From Humulus lupulus (lineage: Eukaryota > Streptophyta > Magnoliopsida > Rosales > Cannabaceae): DNA of 64,000 nucleotides. The notes beneath the pieces were generated by a model that saw only the letters and a list, made by a program, of their open reading frames with translations, ran no database searches and was not told the DNA's origin. The translations under genes and the position numbers were made by a program. The stretch's first letter is position 1, and each line of letters begins with the position of its first letter. Below, piece after piece: positions 23,661 to 35,319 of the stretch. The DNA lies in contig NC_084802.1 in NCBI RefSeq assembly GCF_963169125.1, forward strand, positions 42,416,607 to 42,480,606. The letters run 5' to 3'.

Positions 23661-23671
23661 TTCTTATTGTG

Positions 23672-24182
23672 AGTATGTGGCTAGTTGTGTTGACGACATA
23701 TAACTTGCCACAATGGTTTTGCATGAGAGAAACTAATTTCATGTTGAGCTTATTAATTTCGGGACCTCAATCGCTAGGAAAAGATTTTGATGTTTTCTTA
23801 AGACAATTGATTGACGAGTTACAAGAATTATGGGTGACCGATGTACAAACTCGAGATGAAGTCGATGGCAGTTTCTTCACTCTTCGAGCAGCTTTCATGT
23901 GGACTATAAACGATTACCTAGCAAGTGGTAGCCTTTCTGGATGGACTGGCCAAGGTTATCATGCTTGCTCTACTTGCAATGTGGCAACACCATCTATTCG
24001 TTTACAAAAGAAGGTTGCTTTTTATGGCCATAGACATTTTTTACCAATCAAACATGCTATTAGAAGGGACAAGAAGACATATGGTGTTGTTGAAAAATAC
24101 TACCACCAAAGCCATTAACCATGCAAGATATGTTCACACAAATGAGTTTTATACCTGATTCTCTTCCTGGTAAGCATGTAAC
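23672..24182 (+). pseudogene. CACTA-1 TNP2-type transposase, middle part
   Basis: Continues the Transposase_21 domain after the CACTA-2 insertion: MWLVVLTTYNLPQWFCMR, SLLISGPQSLGKDFDVFL, FMWTINDYLASGSLSGW, YHACSTC and FYGHRHFLP. The WTINDYLASG block corresponds to WTVNDFPTYG of CACTA-3 and is one of the best conserved segments of CACTA transposases. The frame ends near 24,116 in a frameshift and the sequence is then broken at 24,182 by the gypsy insertion. Confidence 0.9.
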
Positions 24183-25908
24183 TGTAGAGTCCCAGAATAT
24201 TTACTTAACTAGCTAGATAGTAGTAGTAGTAGTAGTAGTTAGTATTAGTTTGTAGTATGTTAGATTCCGTGGATTTTGGTTCAAGTCGGGACTTAGTTGG
24301 AAACTCATAGCAATAGTTATGAATTTTATAAGTTTAACCTATAGTTTAAGAATATTAATTATAACATATGGTTTGATTAATATTGCTGGTCCTATGTGTA
24401 TTATTTATTATAACCTAAAGTTTAGATAAAACCAATAAGCATATGACACTTGTCATAAGCATGATTATTAGGGAATTAGGGTAGGTTATTTTATGGTTAG
24501 AAATTTGTGGATTAGGTTGTTATTTAGATAATTAAATAAATTTTCCTGTAATTTTAGAGCATTGTAACTTTCGACCTATTTTTGACCTAGTTATATTATG
24601 AATTTAAAAAAATAATATTTCTAGAAAGTTGTAGATAATTGAATTAGCTTTCTAATGGTATAAATATAATCTAAATCGGAGTCCTATAGCTCGAGTTATA
24701 TTGATTTTACTACAAGTGAGTTTAGAGTTACGAGATTTAGGAAGTTAGAAGTTAGGATTCTATTTTTTTTTTATTCTATTTTTAATTTTTAAAACAAGCT
24801 TTGACTCCTTAGACTTCCCTCTGAATGATTTGACCGAGTCCTAAGCCTTTGACTGAAGAATATTCAATTATTTGCAATTAAATTCATTATTTTTATTCAA
24901 AGCCAAAAATAAGATTTTTATTCCTAGAACTCTATAAATAGGACTTAGAACCCAACCCTTCTCCTCACTCTTCAGCTGTGATCAGACTCCAAGGTTCTAG
25001 TAATACCATAGAGTGATAAACACTTGGGTTGAGAAAAGCTTTCCCATTCTTAAGCTTTATAAAATACTTGGGAAGTGAGGTTTAGTGTATTTCGGCATTG
25101 GAGTTAGACCAATCCATGAGGTCAACTAAGGTACTCCTATTCTTTAAGTCCAATTCTTTAAAACTCTTTCGTTTTCTTTATTTCCTTTTATTCAGATCCT
25201 AACTTTCGTTATTGGTTCTTAATTAGGTTCTTAAACTTAAGTTCTTTCTTGGTAAGTTTCTTCTTGATGGTTTAGTTTCCACATTCATTCTTTATTCTTT
25301 AGAAATACTCACCATTTGTATTTTTGGTTTTAGGAGTGTTCCAAATCCCGTCCTTGTTCTCATATCCTGGTGTTGGTAAGGAAAATAGGATAGATTTTAG
25401 GTGCTTATATGTTATGTTATGTTTATGTTATGATATGTTATGTTATATGTTTATGCTATGATATGTATATGTATGATATGTTTTAGTTCTTGAGTATATG
25501 TTTTGTTTAGATAACAAGCATATAATTTGTTTAGATAACAAATAACTTGTTTAGATAATGGAGGCAGAAGGATTCTTGGTAGCATGGCATGTGTGTTGAG
25601 GATGAATGGAATGGATGGGCTGCGTGTCAATCAATGATGACGTTTATTTTAGTCTTTTGAAATATGTCTCTTTTGTAATTCCGCATTCAGTTTTTTTGAA
25701 CTTGTTTTTAAAGTTATGTTTTATGTTTTGAAAACAATGGGATCCCATACCATATCACATTTTATTTTACATTTTTAATAAAGACATGATATTTCTTATA
25801 TTTTGGGTTTTCAATAAAGGCATGTTATTTCTTATGTTTGTATCGAAATAGTAGCTATGTCTAGTAGTTTTAATGGTCCAAGGTTTTAGAAATAGTTGGG
25901 TCATTACA
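24183..25908 (+). repeat. 5' LTR of the gypsy element in CACTA-1
   Basis: Starts TGTAGAGTCCCAG and ends GGGTCATTACA (1,726 bp). Compared with the 3' LTR it lacks about 360 bp that the 3' LTR has at about 44,240-44,600. It keeps about 450 bp (24,387-24,836) that the 3' LTR lost. A TAG trinucleotide repeat lies at about 24,218-24,240. Confidence 0.9.
24931..24940 (+). promoter_or_regulatory. TATA box of the 5' LTR promoter
   Basis: TCTATAAATA followed by GGACTTAGA lies in the middle of the LTR, where the U3/R boundary is expected; the same box occurs at 30,930-30,939 in the 3' LTR. Transcription would start about 30 bp downstream (inference). Confidence 0.65.
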
Positions 25909-25909
25909 G

Positions 25910-25921
25910 TTGGTATTAGAG
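25910..25921 (+). other. primer-binding site, tRNA-Met-like
   Basis: TGGTATTAGAGA lies one base after the 5' LTR. It resembles the common TGGTATCAGAGC site with substitutions, consistent with decay. Confidence 0.7.
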
Positions 25922-26593
25922 AAATGCTCCATTTACATGAAGTTCTCCTTGATACACACGCTCAAGCTCTGAATCTAACCGCCAATGTAAGTGTTTATGT
26001 CATAGTTGTTATGATTATGTGTATTAGCCCTTATGCTTTTAGTTAAGAATATTTATAAATTACTTTATTTATTTTTCGTTAATTATTTTAATTATTATCT
26101 TTGTATTTATGATTGTATATAGTGATTTTTTTTCCCAAATAAATATCATTGTTATTTTTGAATGACATGTATGAGTTTGATTTTTCTTTTACAATCACAA
26201 TAAATAATAAATTTAATAAATAATGACCAAGTTTGGTAAGGGCGGATACGAATCAATGGACCAGATTCTAAATTGAGAGTTAGGGGGCCATAGTAGTGGG
26301 AACGATTTTACTGATCCCAACTCTCCCTCAATATGGTTAACTTTGGAACAACGATGAGTTTCGAGCCTGAGAATTAAGTCATATAGGATGATTAGAAACA
26401 GACTTAGAAAATAATAAAGATGGCTTATTTTTTTCTTTCTAAGTATAGAAACACACCCTAATTAAAAGAAGGCTTATAATTTTTTTTATAAGAAGTCGTA
26501 ATTAATAGGTCCGAGTTATGTTTGCTTAGATTAAGTTTTTGCCTTAGAGCCTATTAGGGTAAGTTCTAATATGCTTTCTCGACTATTAGAACT
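25922..26593. other. gypsy leader between primer site and gag
   Basis: Untranslated leader of the gypsy element; AT-rich, no credible open frame. It probably includes packaging sequences, but nothing specific can be pointed to. Confidence 0.45.
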
Positions 26594-27512
26594 TTGCAGA
26601 AGATGTCACTTAGAAGGTCTGCACGCACAAACGCTAATGCCTCCAACGCCGCTCCTGAGAGCAATGAAGCCCCTCCAGTTCGCAGAAGGGTAGTGCATTC
26701 TACCGCCAACCGAATGCACCACAGCCGTCGCCGGTTGACAACATCGCAGAAATTTCAAGACTACAACAAAAAGTGGAGGAATTACTACAGCAACAGTGAC
26801 ACAGACTCAGCCTCTGCCTCCGTCGCAACCACAGCCTTAGCAAATGGCTCAATTACCCCATCAAGTAGGTCCTTATGGGGGATGGCCAATGGCGAACCGT
26901 GCGCCATACCCAGCTCAACACATGGAGCCAATCTATGAGCGGTTTCGTAAGCAACACGCTCCAAACTTTGAAGGAACAACAGACCCCTTTGAGGCAGAAG
27001 AATGGCTCAGAAATTTAGAGCTGATCCTAGCGCATATGAATCTCGGCAACGCGGACCGCATATCCTGCATTTCGTCTCTGCTTAAGAATGATGCTAGAAT
27101 ATGGTGGGACTTAGTTCAGCAGACTAACGATGTCGCCACCATGACATGGACAAGATTTGTGGAGCTGTTCCACAAGAAGTATTACAACTCGACAGTCATC
27201 GCTACAAGGGTCGACGAGTTCGATAGTTTGAAGCAGGGCAACTTGATGATATTAGAATATGCTCAGCAGTTCGACAGATTAGCCAAGTTTGCACCAGAGA
27301 TGGTTCCAACTAATTTTCTGAGGGTGACCAAGTTCGTTAAAGGACTTAGACCAAAGATTGAGCTAGGGGTTAAGCTAGCAAACTCGGGAAATACTACTTA
27401 TGCCGATGTTATAGAAACGACAATAGAAGTGGAAATGCTTCAAGAAAATGTTAGTAAAGAGGAGGCCAGTAAGCCTAAGCCTAAGCAGCAGGGTTAACCC
27501 CAGAATGGTCGG

Positions 27513-27544
<32 letters not shown>

Positions 27545-27660
27545 CCAGCAGTCCAACAACAATAACAGTCAAAAAAGAAGGCATCCTGACAACAAGCAGT
27601 TCGACAACGACAAAAGGACACCGGAAAAGAGAATGTCCTCAGCTTAAGCAAGGGGGGAAA
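26594..27660 (+). pseudogene. gypsy gag, frameshifted, zinc knuckle partly lost
   Basis: The gag core is open from 26,844 to 27,497: PIYERFRKQHAPNFEGTTDP, AEEWLRNLE, RIWWDLVQQ, WTRFVELFHKKYY and EYAQQFDRLAKFAPEM. This is the retrotransposon capsid family (Retrotrans_gag). The N-terminal part starts at 26,594 in another frame, joined by a frameshift near 26,795. After a TAA at 27,495 comes an AAC microsatellite (poly-Asn) and then GHRKRECPQLKQGG, the second half of a CCHC zinc knuckle. The first Cys pair is missing. Gag forms the cytoplasmic virus-like particle of the element; this copy is broken. Confidence 0.88.
27518..27549. repeat. AAC trinucleotide microsatellite in gag
   Basis: About ten AAC units code an Asn run between the capsid region and the zinc-knuckle remnant. 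The antisense frame of poly-Val at 27,375-27,584 is its shadow. Confidence 0.85.
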
Positions 27661-27860
27661 ATGGAAGACAAGATGGTTCTTGCCAGGGTATTTGCTGTTA
27701 AAGAGAAGCTGATGCTAGCAATAAATTGGTTACAAGTTAGATTTCTATCCTCAATAATGTATGTCCTGTATTATTTTATTCGGGAGCAATATTCTCGTAT
27801 ATCTCGTTAGGAATGATAGAGAAAGTAGAAAAACCTTGTAGAAGTAGGTTTGTGACATAG

Positions 27861-30590
27861 TTGCCTTCGGGTAAAATAATCCTATCATTACGGATAGTAC
27901 GAGGCGTACCAATCAAAATCGATGACATAGAACTAGAAGGAGACCTGATAGAGATGGAAATCAAAGACTTCGACATGATATTAGGCATGGACGGGCTAGC
28001 AAGGCATGGCACAACAATCGATAGCAGACGTAAGCAAGTGATGTTCGAGACTCCTGACGGTCAGAAACGATGTTATATGGGAAAAGTTTTAGGACTACAT
28101 ACGCCGCTTATTTCATCTCTCAAAGCTCAAAGGATGGTAGAAAAAGGATGTCACAGATTCTTAGCCAACGGTACGGATGTGGTAAAGGAAACACCACTAA
28201 AAGTTTGAGACTTCCACATTGTAAAGGAATTCCCAGAGGTATTTCCTGGCAACTAGCAGGATTTCCGCCGACACGGGAGATAGACTTCACAATCGAACTA
28301 GTACTGGGCACCGAGCCATTCGCTATGGGGAGCACCGGTTCTATTTGTGAAGAAGAAGGACGGAAGTATGCATATGTGTATAGATTATTGCGAGCTGAAT
28401 AAGGTGACAATTAACAATAAGTACCCGCTACCCCAACTTGACGACTTGTTTGATCAACTCCGAGGGGAAACTGTGTTTTCAAAGATTGATCTACGGACTG
28501 GGTATCACAGCTCAAAGTACGGGAAGAGGATAATCCCAAGACGACTTTTAGAACTCGTTATGGACATTACGAGTTTCTAGTTATGTCTTTTGGTCTTACC
28601 AACGCTCCAACCACGTTTATGGATTTAATGAATAGGGTCTTTATGGATTATTTGGATGAATTTTTTGTAGTGTTCATCGAAGATATATTGGTGTACTCAA
28701 AGGACGAAGTCGAACATGAGGAACATTTAAGGTTGATCTTGTTATGACTAAAGGAGCATCAATTTTACGCCAAGTTCAAAAAGTGAAAAATTTTGCTTTC
28801 GCAAGTAACGTTCATCGGGCACATAGTATCCAAGGAAGGAGTTACAGTAGACCCATCTAAGGTAGATGCTGTAAAGATTGGCCAAGACCAAAGAATGCGT
28901 CTAAGGTAAGAAGTTTTCTGGGACTAGCAGGTTATTATTGGAGGTTCGTAGAAGGCTTTTCTAAGATAGCCACTCTATTTACCAACCTAACCCAGAAACA
29001 TCAAAGGTTCAACTGGACTGATAAGTGTGAAGAGAGTTTCCAGTTGCTTAAGGATATGCTCAACACCAGTACTTTATGTATCGACACCCAATGATAAGTT
29101 TGTAGTCTATTGCGATGCGTAGAAGCAAGGATTGGGTTGTGTGCTGATGCAGAATGATAAGGTGATAGCCTACGCATCAAGGCAAACGTAGTTGCTGATG
29201 CACTAAGTAGAAAGAATTATGGAAGTCTAACATCATTAGATGGAATAGAAAAGCCGCTACAACAGGAGCTGATCAATGCTGGAATAGAAGTAGTCATTGG
29301 TAACCTGACTAACTTGTCCATCTAGTCAAGCCTGTTAGAAGACATACGGATTAGGCAAGGACATGATGACACATTATTAGCACATATGGATGCAGTTAGA
29401 GAAAGGAAGGCCACATATTTCCCAATATCTAGTTAGGGGTTATTAAGATACAAGGATAGGGTATGCGTGCCAAATGATCAAGGGATTAAGATGAAGACTT
29501 TAGAAGAAGCACAAAATACCCCATACTTAGTTCACCTAGGGTCGACCAAGATGACTCACGACCTTAAAGTGTTATATTGGTGACCGGGAATGAAGAAAGA
29601 TATAGCAGAGTATGTGTCTAAATGCTTGGTATGTCAGCAAGTGAAAGAAAAACATCAGCGGCCTGCAGGCTTATTGCAACCACTTAGCATTCCAGAATGG
29701 AAATGGGATGATATAGCCATAGATTTCGTGACGGGTTTTCCACGAACAAGTAAGCAACATTATTCAGCTTGCATAGTAATAGATAGATTGACCAAGTCAG
29801 TTCATTTCCTGTCTGTTAAGACTTCGTACACAGCAGATCAATACGCAGACGTTTAAGTCCAAGAAATAGTATGACTGCATAGAATCTTTAATACAATAGT
29901 ATTCGATAGAGGATCAGTGTTTACATCGAGATCTTGGAGTAAGTATTTGCCGCTGATAGAATTCTCCCACAACAATAGCTACCAGTCAACAATCGGGATG
30001 GCACCCTACAAGCTACTTTATGGAAGAAGGGTCGATCGCCGTTGCACTAGGATGTGGTAGGAGAAAGGCAATTACTTGGACCTGAAGCTGTTAGAGGAGC
30101 TCAGGATGTAGTAGCGCTGATTAGAAAGCGTATGCTTGCTACTCAAAGCTGTTAGAAAAGTTATGTGGATGCCAAGCGGCGTGATGTGGAATTCAAAATC
30201 GGAGATCAAGTCTTCTTAAGGGTATCTCCTATGAAAGGTGTGAAGCGGTTCGAGAAGAAAGGCAAGCTTAGTCCCAGGTTTATAGGTCTTTTTGAGATAT
30301 TGGACAAAGTGGGAGCAGTTGCATATATATTAGCTCTACCGCCAGCTCTAGCAGATAGTCACAATGTGTTCCATATCTCGATGCTGTGTAGATATGTGTC
30401 AGACCCATCTCACGTCCTCAAATATGATATGATAGCACTCCAGAAAGACTTGAGTTATGAGGAACGACCGACTAGCATCCTAGATAGAATGATGAAAGAA
30501 TTATGGTCTAAGAGTTTTCCGATAGTTAAGGTCCTATGGAGTAATAGTTCAGAACGGGAGGCAACATGGGAGTTGGAGGAAGACATTTGA
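27861..30590 (+). pseudogene. gypsy pol: protease, RT, integrase, chromodomain-like tail, with large deletions
   Basis: The protease C-terminal half is visible (DFDMILGMDGLARHG at about 27,970), but its catalytic Asp motif is not found upstream. RT blocks appear in changing frames between 28,200 and 29,080 ([19 protein letters not shown] near 28,378; an IED-type active-site remnant near 28,677). RNase H is cut short: the frame jumps from VIAYASRQ to VVADALSRKN at about 29,190, losing most of the domain. The integrase zinc finger and core start at 29,590 (CLVCQQVKEKHQRPAG, DFVTGFPR). A second deletion near 29,935 joins the core directly to YLPLIEFSHNN. The tail (30,165-30,590) includes GKLSPRFIG and VLWSNSSEREATWE, a chromodomain-like end of Tekay/Del type. 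Confidence 0.88.
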
Positions 30591-30619
30591 TAAGTAAATT
30601 TCGGGGATGAAATTCTTTT

Positions 30620-30633
30620 TAGTGGGGGAGAAT
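30620..30633 (+). other. polypurine tract before the 3' LTR
   Basis: TAGTGGGGGAGAAT directly precedes the LTR start TGTAGAG at 30,634. Confidence 0.75.
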
Positions 30634-31415
30634 TGTAGAGTCCCAGAATATTTACTTAACTAGCTAGATAGTAGTAGTAGTAGCAGTTAGTATTAGTTTG
30701 TAGTATGTTAGATTTCGTAGATTTTGGTTCAAGTCGGGACTTAGTTGGAAACTCATAGCAATAGTTATGAATTTTATAAGTTTAACCTATAGTTTAAGAA
30801 TATTAATTATAACATAAGGTTTGATTAATATTGTTGGTCCTAAGCCTTTGACTGAAGAATATTCAAATATTTTCAATTAAATTCATTATTTTTATTCAAA
30901 GTCAAAAAGAAGATTTTTATTCTTAGAACTCTATAAATAGGACTTAGAACCCAGCCCTTCTCCTCACTCTTCAGCTGTGATCAAACTCCAAGGTGCTAGT
31001 ACTACCATAGAGTGATAAACACTTGGGTTGGGAAAAAGCTTTTCCATTCTTAAGCTTTATAAAATACTTAGGAAGTGAGGTTTAGTGTATTTCGGTATTG
31101 GAGTTAGACCAATCCATAAGGTCAACTAAGGTACTCCTATTCTTTAAGTCCAATTCTTTAAAACTCTTTAGTTTTCTTTAGTTCCTTTTATTCAGATCCT
31201 AACTTTCGTTATTGGTTCTTGAAACTTAAGTTCTTTCTTGGTAAATTTCTTCTTGATGGTTTACTTTCCACATTCATTATTTATTCTTTAGAAATACTCA
31301 CAATTTTTATTGTTGGTTTTAGGAGTGTTCCAAATCTCGTCCTTGTTCTCATATCTCGGTGTTGGTAAGGAAAATATGATAGATTTTATGTGCTTATATG
31401 TTATGTTATGATATG

Positions 31416-32214
31416 TGTTATACCCAGATTTCGAGCTATGTTAATTATGACCTCGAAAGTTGGATTCGCAAATCAGTGGACTCATAAGGTTGAAACATGC
31501 TCCAGGATTGCATGTCGAGCTTGCAGGATATAGACGACCTCGAGTATGGTGACCTCAAAGTATTCATGATCTCGAAAGATAGCTCCGGGAACACATTCAT
31601 CTCCAGGGATGACCTCGGGTCAGGGGTCCCGAGCTCGACGCACATACGATCTCGAAAAGCCATGTGACCTCGGAGGATGTCTTCAGCTCGAAAGGTGACG
31701 GGAAACCTGGGAGGCTAAAGCCTTAGAGATATGTGATAACCACCTTGAATATCTACAAGTGTTATAAATATGAGATGTAATCCTCATTTATTATTGTAAA
31801 TCCCCTAGAATCATGGGATATTATTTGGTCAGTTATACGTCCCCTGGTCTTCAGGGGACGTTTCCTTTAATATTTGATTATAGGCATTTAAAGCCATTTA
31901 TTTTATTTATATAAAAAGAGTAACTACCCAAAATATGTGGGATAGTATTCTTTAGCCTTCTCTATAAATAGAGAAGCCATGCACCATTGTAAATGACCGA
32001 AATTCTGATCCTTGAGAGAAAACTCTGGAGAATTCATTCTTGAAGAAATCCTAGAGATAATCTTGAGTTTAATAACAAAGACTCGTGGACTAGGCAGATT
32101 TAACTGCTGAACCACGTAAAAATCGCGTGTTTACATTGTTTAATTTCAATTGGCCATTTTCAATTATTGTTTTCGTGCTCTTCTTTCACTGTTTGACGAA
32201 AAACGGCGTCAACA
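31416..32214 (+). repeat. 5' LTR of the Tat element
   Basis: Starts TGTTATACCCAG and ends GGCGTCAACA (799 bp). I count about ten single-base or one-base indel differences from the 3' LTR, near 98-99% identity. The sequence is rich in the CTCGA motif. Confidence 0.95.
31962..31970 (+). promoter_or_regulatory. TATA box of the Tat LTR promoter
   Basis: CTATAAATA in TTCTCTATAAATAGAGAAG, a small palindrome, about 250 bp before the LTR end. The identical box is at about 43,862 in the 3' LTR. Confidence 0.7.
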
Positions 32215-32235
32215 GTTTGGTGCTTTCATTGAGAG
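32215..32235 (+). other. candidate primer-binding site
   Basis: GTTTGGTGCTTTCATTGAGA follows the 5' LTR directly. TGGTGCTTTCATTGAGAGC is a common leader start in Tat-type elements; the tRNA used cannot be named with confidence from sequence alone. Confidence 0.55.
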
Positions 32236-32266
32236 CTGAACTCAAGCGTTCATCCCTGAAAAAATC

Positions 32267-34380
32267 ATGGCTGCAAACAATCAGAACACCCCTGATGAAA
32301 ACTACCCAAGGCGTCCTGAAAAACAACCAATGGAGAACCCGGATGCTGAGGAGAGAAGTGGGTCCTCTGATTCTCGGGGACCACCGCCTCCGCCAAGGGA
32401 TGATGATATGTACTACAATCCCGAACGTTACGTTCCTATTGTAGAACTGGAAAACCGACAGTTGAAACAGCTATTAGCAGAGGCCAACAAACGGAATGAG
32501 GAGTTGACTAGGATAGCCGCAGAGGCGCAGGTGGCTCAGCCCCCGCCTCCGCGCGAAAACCAAGTCCCTCCTACAAGGGACGTGCATGTCCCTCCCCGGA
32601 GGCCCCATGGACATCCACGAAAGGATGCTGCCACAAGAAGGCCGACTCAACCTTCGGCGCCAGCAGAGCCATCTGCTCCTCCTAGGCCACAAAGGAGTAC
32701 CCGAGCTCGGATCCCGCCTGTGGAAGTGCCTGCAGGAACTGAGAATAACCGAACCCCTGCAGAGGCTCGGACTCAGGTACCTGGTAGCGCACCGAATGCG
32801 ACTGACCCATCTCAGGCAAATTCAGGATCCTCTAGGCCGCGACAAGGGTGGCAGCCACCGTCGCCTGTACGGTTCCCTCCGTCACCCATAAGATATCCTT
32901 CGCCGCCCCGCAGAAACGCTCAACCTGCTCGAGATCAGGATCAAGGGCGTACGGGGGAAAGAAAAGGAAACAGGGAGACTAACCAAGAGCAGAGAGGCGC
33001 ACCATCTGAGAGAAGTCAGACCTCTCGGTCTCGCACTACAGAGACGAGGCGACGTGGGAAGAACCCATTACGAAATAACCGAGCAACAAGTTTCACAAGT
33101 GATGAATCCGGAGAGACTAGGTCCGTCAGTAAACACGATCGAGGTCGTAAAAATACTGGGGATCGTAAGAATCGTCCCGACCTGCGAAATCATCTGAATC
33201 AGAGTCGGGGGAATGGAGATCAAACAAATCCGGATCTGAGGGATCGCTTGAATAGGCGTAGAGATCCCTCGCAGAGACGCGAGCCTGGAATCACGATCAA
33301 TGATAATCAATTCCAGACAACACCTCTTGCTGACCCAGTCTAAGAAAGAATCGATCAGCTCGAAAAAGCCTTTAGGCTTTTGAAGAATGAACGAGGATTG
33401 GGTCGATATGAGGACTCTGATGAGGAGCTCGAGCCGTTTGCTCCCCATATTTCCAACACTAAATTTCCTCAAGGGTTCTGGATTCCTCATGTCCCAGCGT
33501 TCGAAGGAAAGACCGACCCATGTAGTCACCTGAGCACGTTCAACACTATTATGAGAGCCAGTAACGTGGGTTACGGGCTCAGGTGCATGTTGTTTCCAAC
33601 ATCATTAGTAGGACCTGCCAAAAGTTGGTTCGAAAAGTATAAAAGACACTCAATAACTTCGTGGGAGCAGTTGTCTAGAGACTTTAAGAAGCAGTTCCGG
33701 GCTATGATGGGAGTCAGACCAGAGGCATCCACCCTAACTAACGTCCGACAACAGCCGGGTGAAACACTGAAAAGTTACCTGACAAGATTTAATCTGGAAG
33801 TCGCCCGAGCTCGGGACGTGGATGATAGTGGGCACTTAATGGCTATCTGAGCTGGTGTTTTACCCGGAAGTGCCCTTTGGGATGACATGCAAGGGAAACC
33901 GGTGAGGTCGATAACCGAGTTTAACAGACGTGCGCAGAGATTTGTCAATGTAGAGGAGGCGAGGTCAACGCTCAAAGCAACCTCGCAGACCGAAACTACA
34001 ACGATAAATATCAACTCTGCCTCAACCTCGGTTGACCCAGCAGCTCCACAGCCTACCTCGGAGAATCCCTCCAAGAGGAAAAAGAACGAAGGAAATAATC
34101 CCGAAGCTGAGGGAGGAAAAAAAAAGAGAGGTATTTCTCCATCTATAAAGTGCACATTGAGCTCAACGAGTCTCGGGAAAACATATACCTGGCTAATGAA
34201 AACCAGGTCCCCTTCAAGCGTCCGGACCCAATGAGAAACCAAAAATCCAAGAAGGATTCCAGTAAGTATTGCCGGTTCCACAGAGACACCGGACACACAA
34301 CTGATGAATGTCGACAACTGAAGGACGAGATCGAAGGGTTGATCTCGAGAGGTTACTTCCGGCAGTATGTCAAAAACTAG
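32267..34380 (+). pseudogene. Tat gag, full length but with stops and one frameshift
   Basis: Starts MAANNQNTP at 32,267. The first ~350 codons are a Pro/Arg/Ser-rich, low-complexity region. The capsid domain follows in the same frame: FPQGFWIPHVPAFEGKTDP (about 33,466), PTSLVGPAKSWFEKYKR, SWEQLSRDFKKQF and ETLKSYLTRFNLEVARA. A zinc-knuckle variant of the pattern CX2HX4HX4C (CRFHRDTGHTTDEC) lies near 34,270. Lesions: TAA at 33,341, TGA at 33,848, a frameshift at the nine-A run 34,117-34,125 and TAG at 34,378. Apart from these the frame is well preserved. Gag builds the particle and packages RNA; the knuckle binds nucleic acid. Confidence 0.92.
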
Positions 34381-35319
34381 AACACTGGTCAGACGTCCGC
34401 AAGCCAGAGAGTAGCCGCACCTCCGATGATACAAAATAATAACTCCCGATCTCGGGAAGAAGACAGGCCTCCACCAATAGATGGAGAGGACGTAATAACC
34501 ATCTCGGGAGGGCCTCATCTCGTAGGAGGGGGCAGGAATGCCCAAAACAGATATGTTAACGAGCTTAAAACAGGGGACGGGTCTCCTTATGAACCCGAAC
34601 CTAGGGCCCCTAAAAGCCAGAGGGTTGAAACACAACCCATAACCTTCATTGAGGAGGACGCCTCCCATGTTCAGTTCCCACATCATGATCCGTTGGTTAT
34701 TACTCTTCAGCTCGCCAACAAAAGAGTCCGCCGAGTTCTCATAGATAATGGGAGCTCAGTCAACATTCTTTACAAAGCAACCCTCAAGAAAATGGGACTC
34801 TCCCTTCGCGACCTGAAGGCATGTGCAACTACTTTGTACGGCTTTTCAGGAGAAGGAACTGCCTGTATGGGATCCATTGAGCTCCCTGTGACCTTGGGAG
34901 ACTACCCAGTCTCGGTGACCAAGATAATGGAGTTCGTAGTAGTAGATTTACCATCTGCCTACAATGTGCTGCTCGGGAGACCCGCCCTGGTCGGGCTGGG
35001 GGCAGTTTCATCAGTAAGGCATCTGGCCCTTAAGTTCCCGACTCCTAGCGGAGTCGGGACATTAAAAGGAGACCAGTTGGCAGGGAGAGAGTGCTATAGC
35101 ATCTCTTTGAGGGGAAAGAAGCAAACGAGCGCTCAGGCACTCGTTATCATACAAAATAAAGATGGAGCGGTCTTAGAAATCGACGAAGAGATTGATCCGA
35201 GGATTGAGGAGAAAATTGACCTCGAACCTCTAGAGGAGCTCGAAGAAGTTCAGCTCGATGAAGCTGAACCCTCAAAGAAGGTGAAGATTGGAAAACACCT
35301 CCAAGACGAGGCCAAATAG
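34381..35319 (+). pseudogene. Tat aspartic protease region
   Basis: Open from 34,426 in the frame of the gag 3' part. The retropepsin core reads VRRVLIDNGSSVNILY (about 34,720), then GFSGEGTACMGSIELPVTLG and YNVLLGRPALVGLGAVSS, the flap and C-terminal blocks of Tat-type proteases. The catalytic motif is DNGS instead of the DTG/DSG of other proteases, which is usual for this plant lineage. The frame ends with TAG at 35,317 and continues in phase into RT. Its role is to cut the gag-pol polyprotein. Confidence 0.9.

Larger units (their letters stand above)
20973..23671 (+). mobile_element. CACTA-2, internally deleted non-autonomous CACTA transposon
   Basis: A 2.7-kb element with ends CACTACTAGAAATATAG (left) and, inverted, CACAATAAGAAAAAAG (right), flanked by AGT at 20,970-20,972 and 23,672-23,674. 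Joining the flanks restores the CACTA-1 reading frame across the site. The interior shares blocks with CACTA-3: the leader near 21,600 (TTGACTGG, GAGCTTCAAAA), the GAAGTAGGTTCTGGGAAATT block near 22,303 and a fragment of the last Ulp1 exon (TTGCCAATCCAACA at 22,882). The transposase is missing. It is a deletion derivative of a CACTA-3-like family that entered a CACTA-1 gene. Confidence 0.92.

Noticed and set aside
31924..32115. 63-codon minus-strand frame, identical at 43,824-44,015
   Set aside because: Duplicated only because it lies in both LTRs of the Tat element; no sign of a protein family.
33775..34686. 303-codon open frame on the minus strand
   Set aside because: It is the shadow of the Tat gag/protease frame, which has clear capsid, zinc-knuckle and protease motifs on the plus strand.
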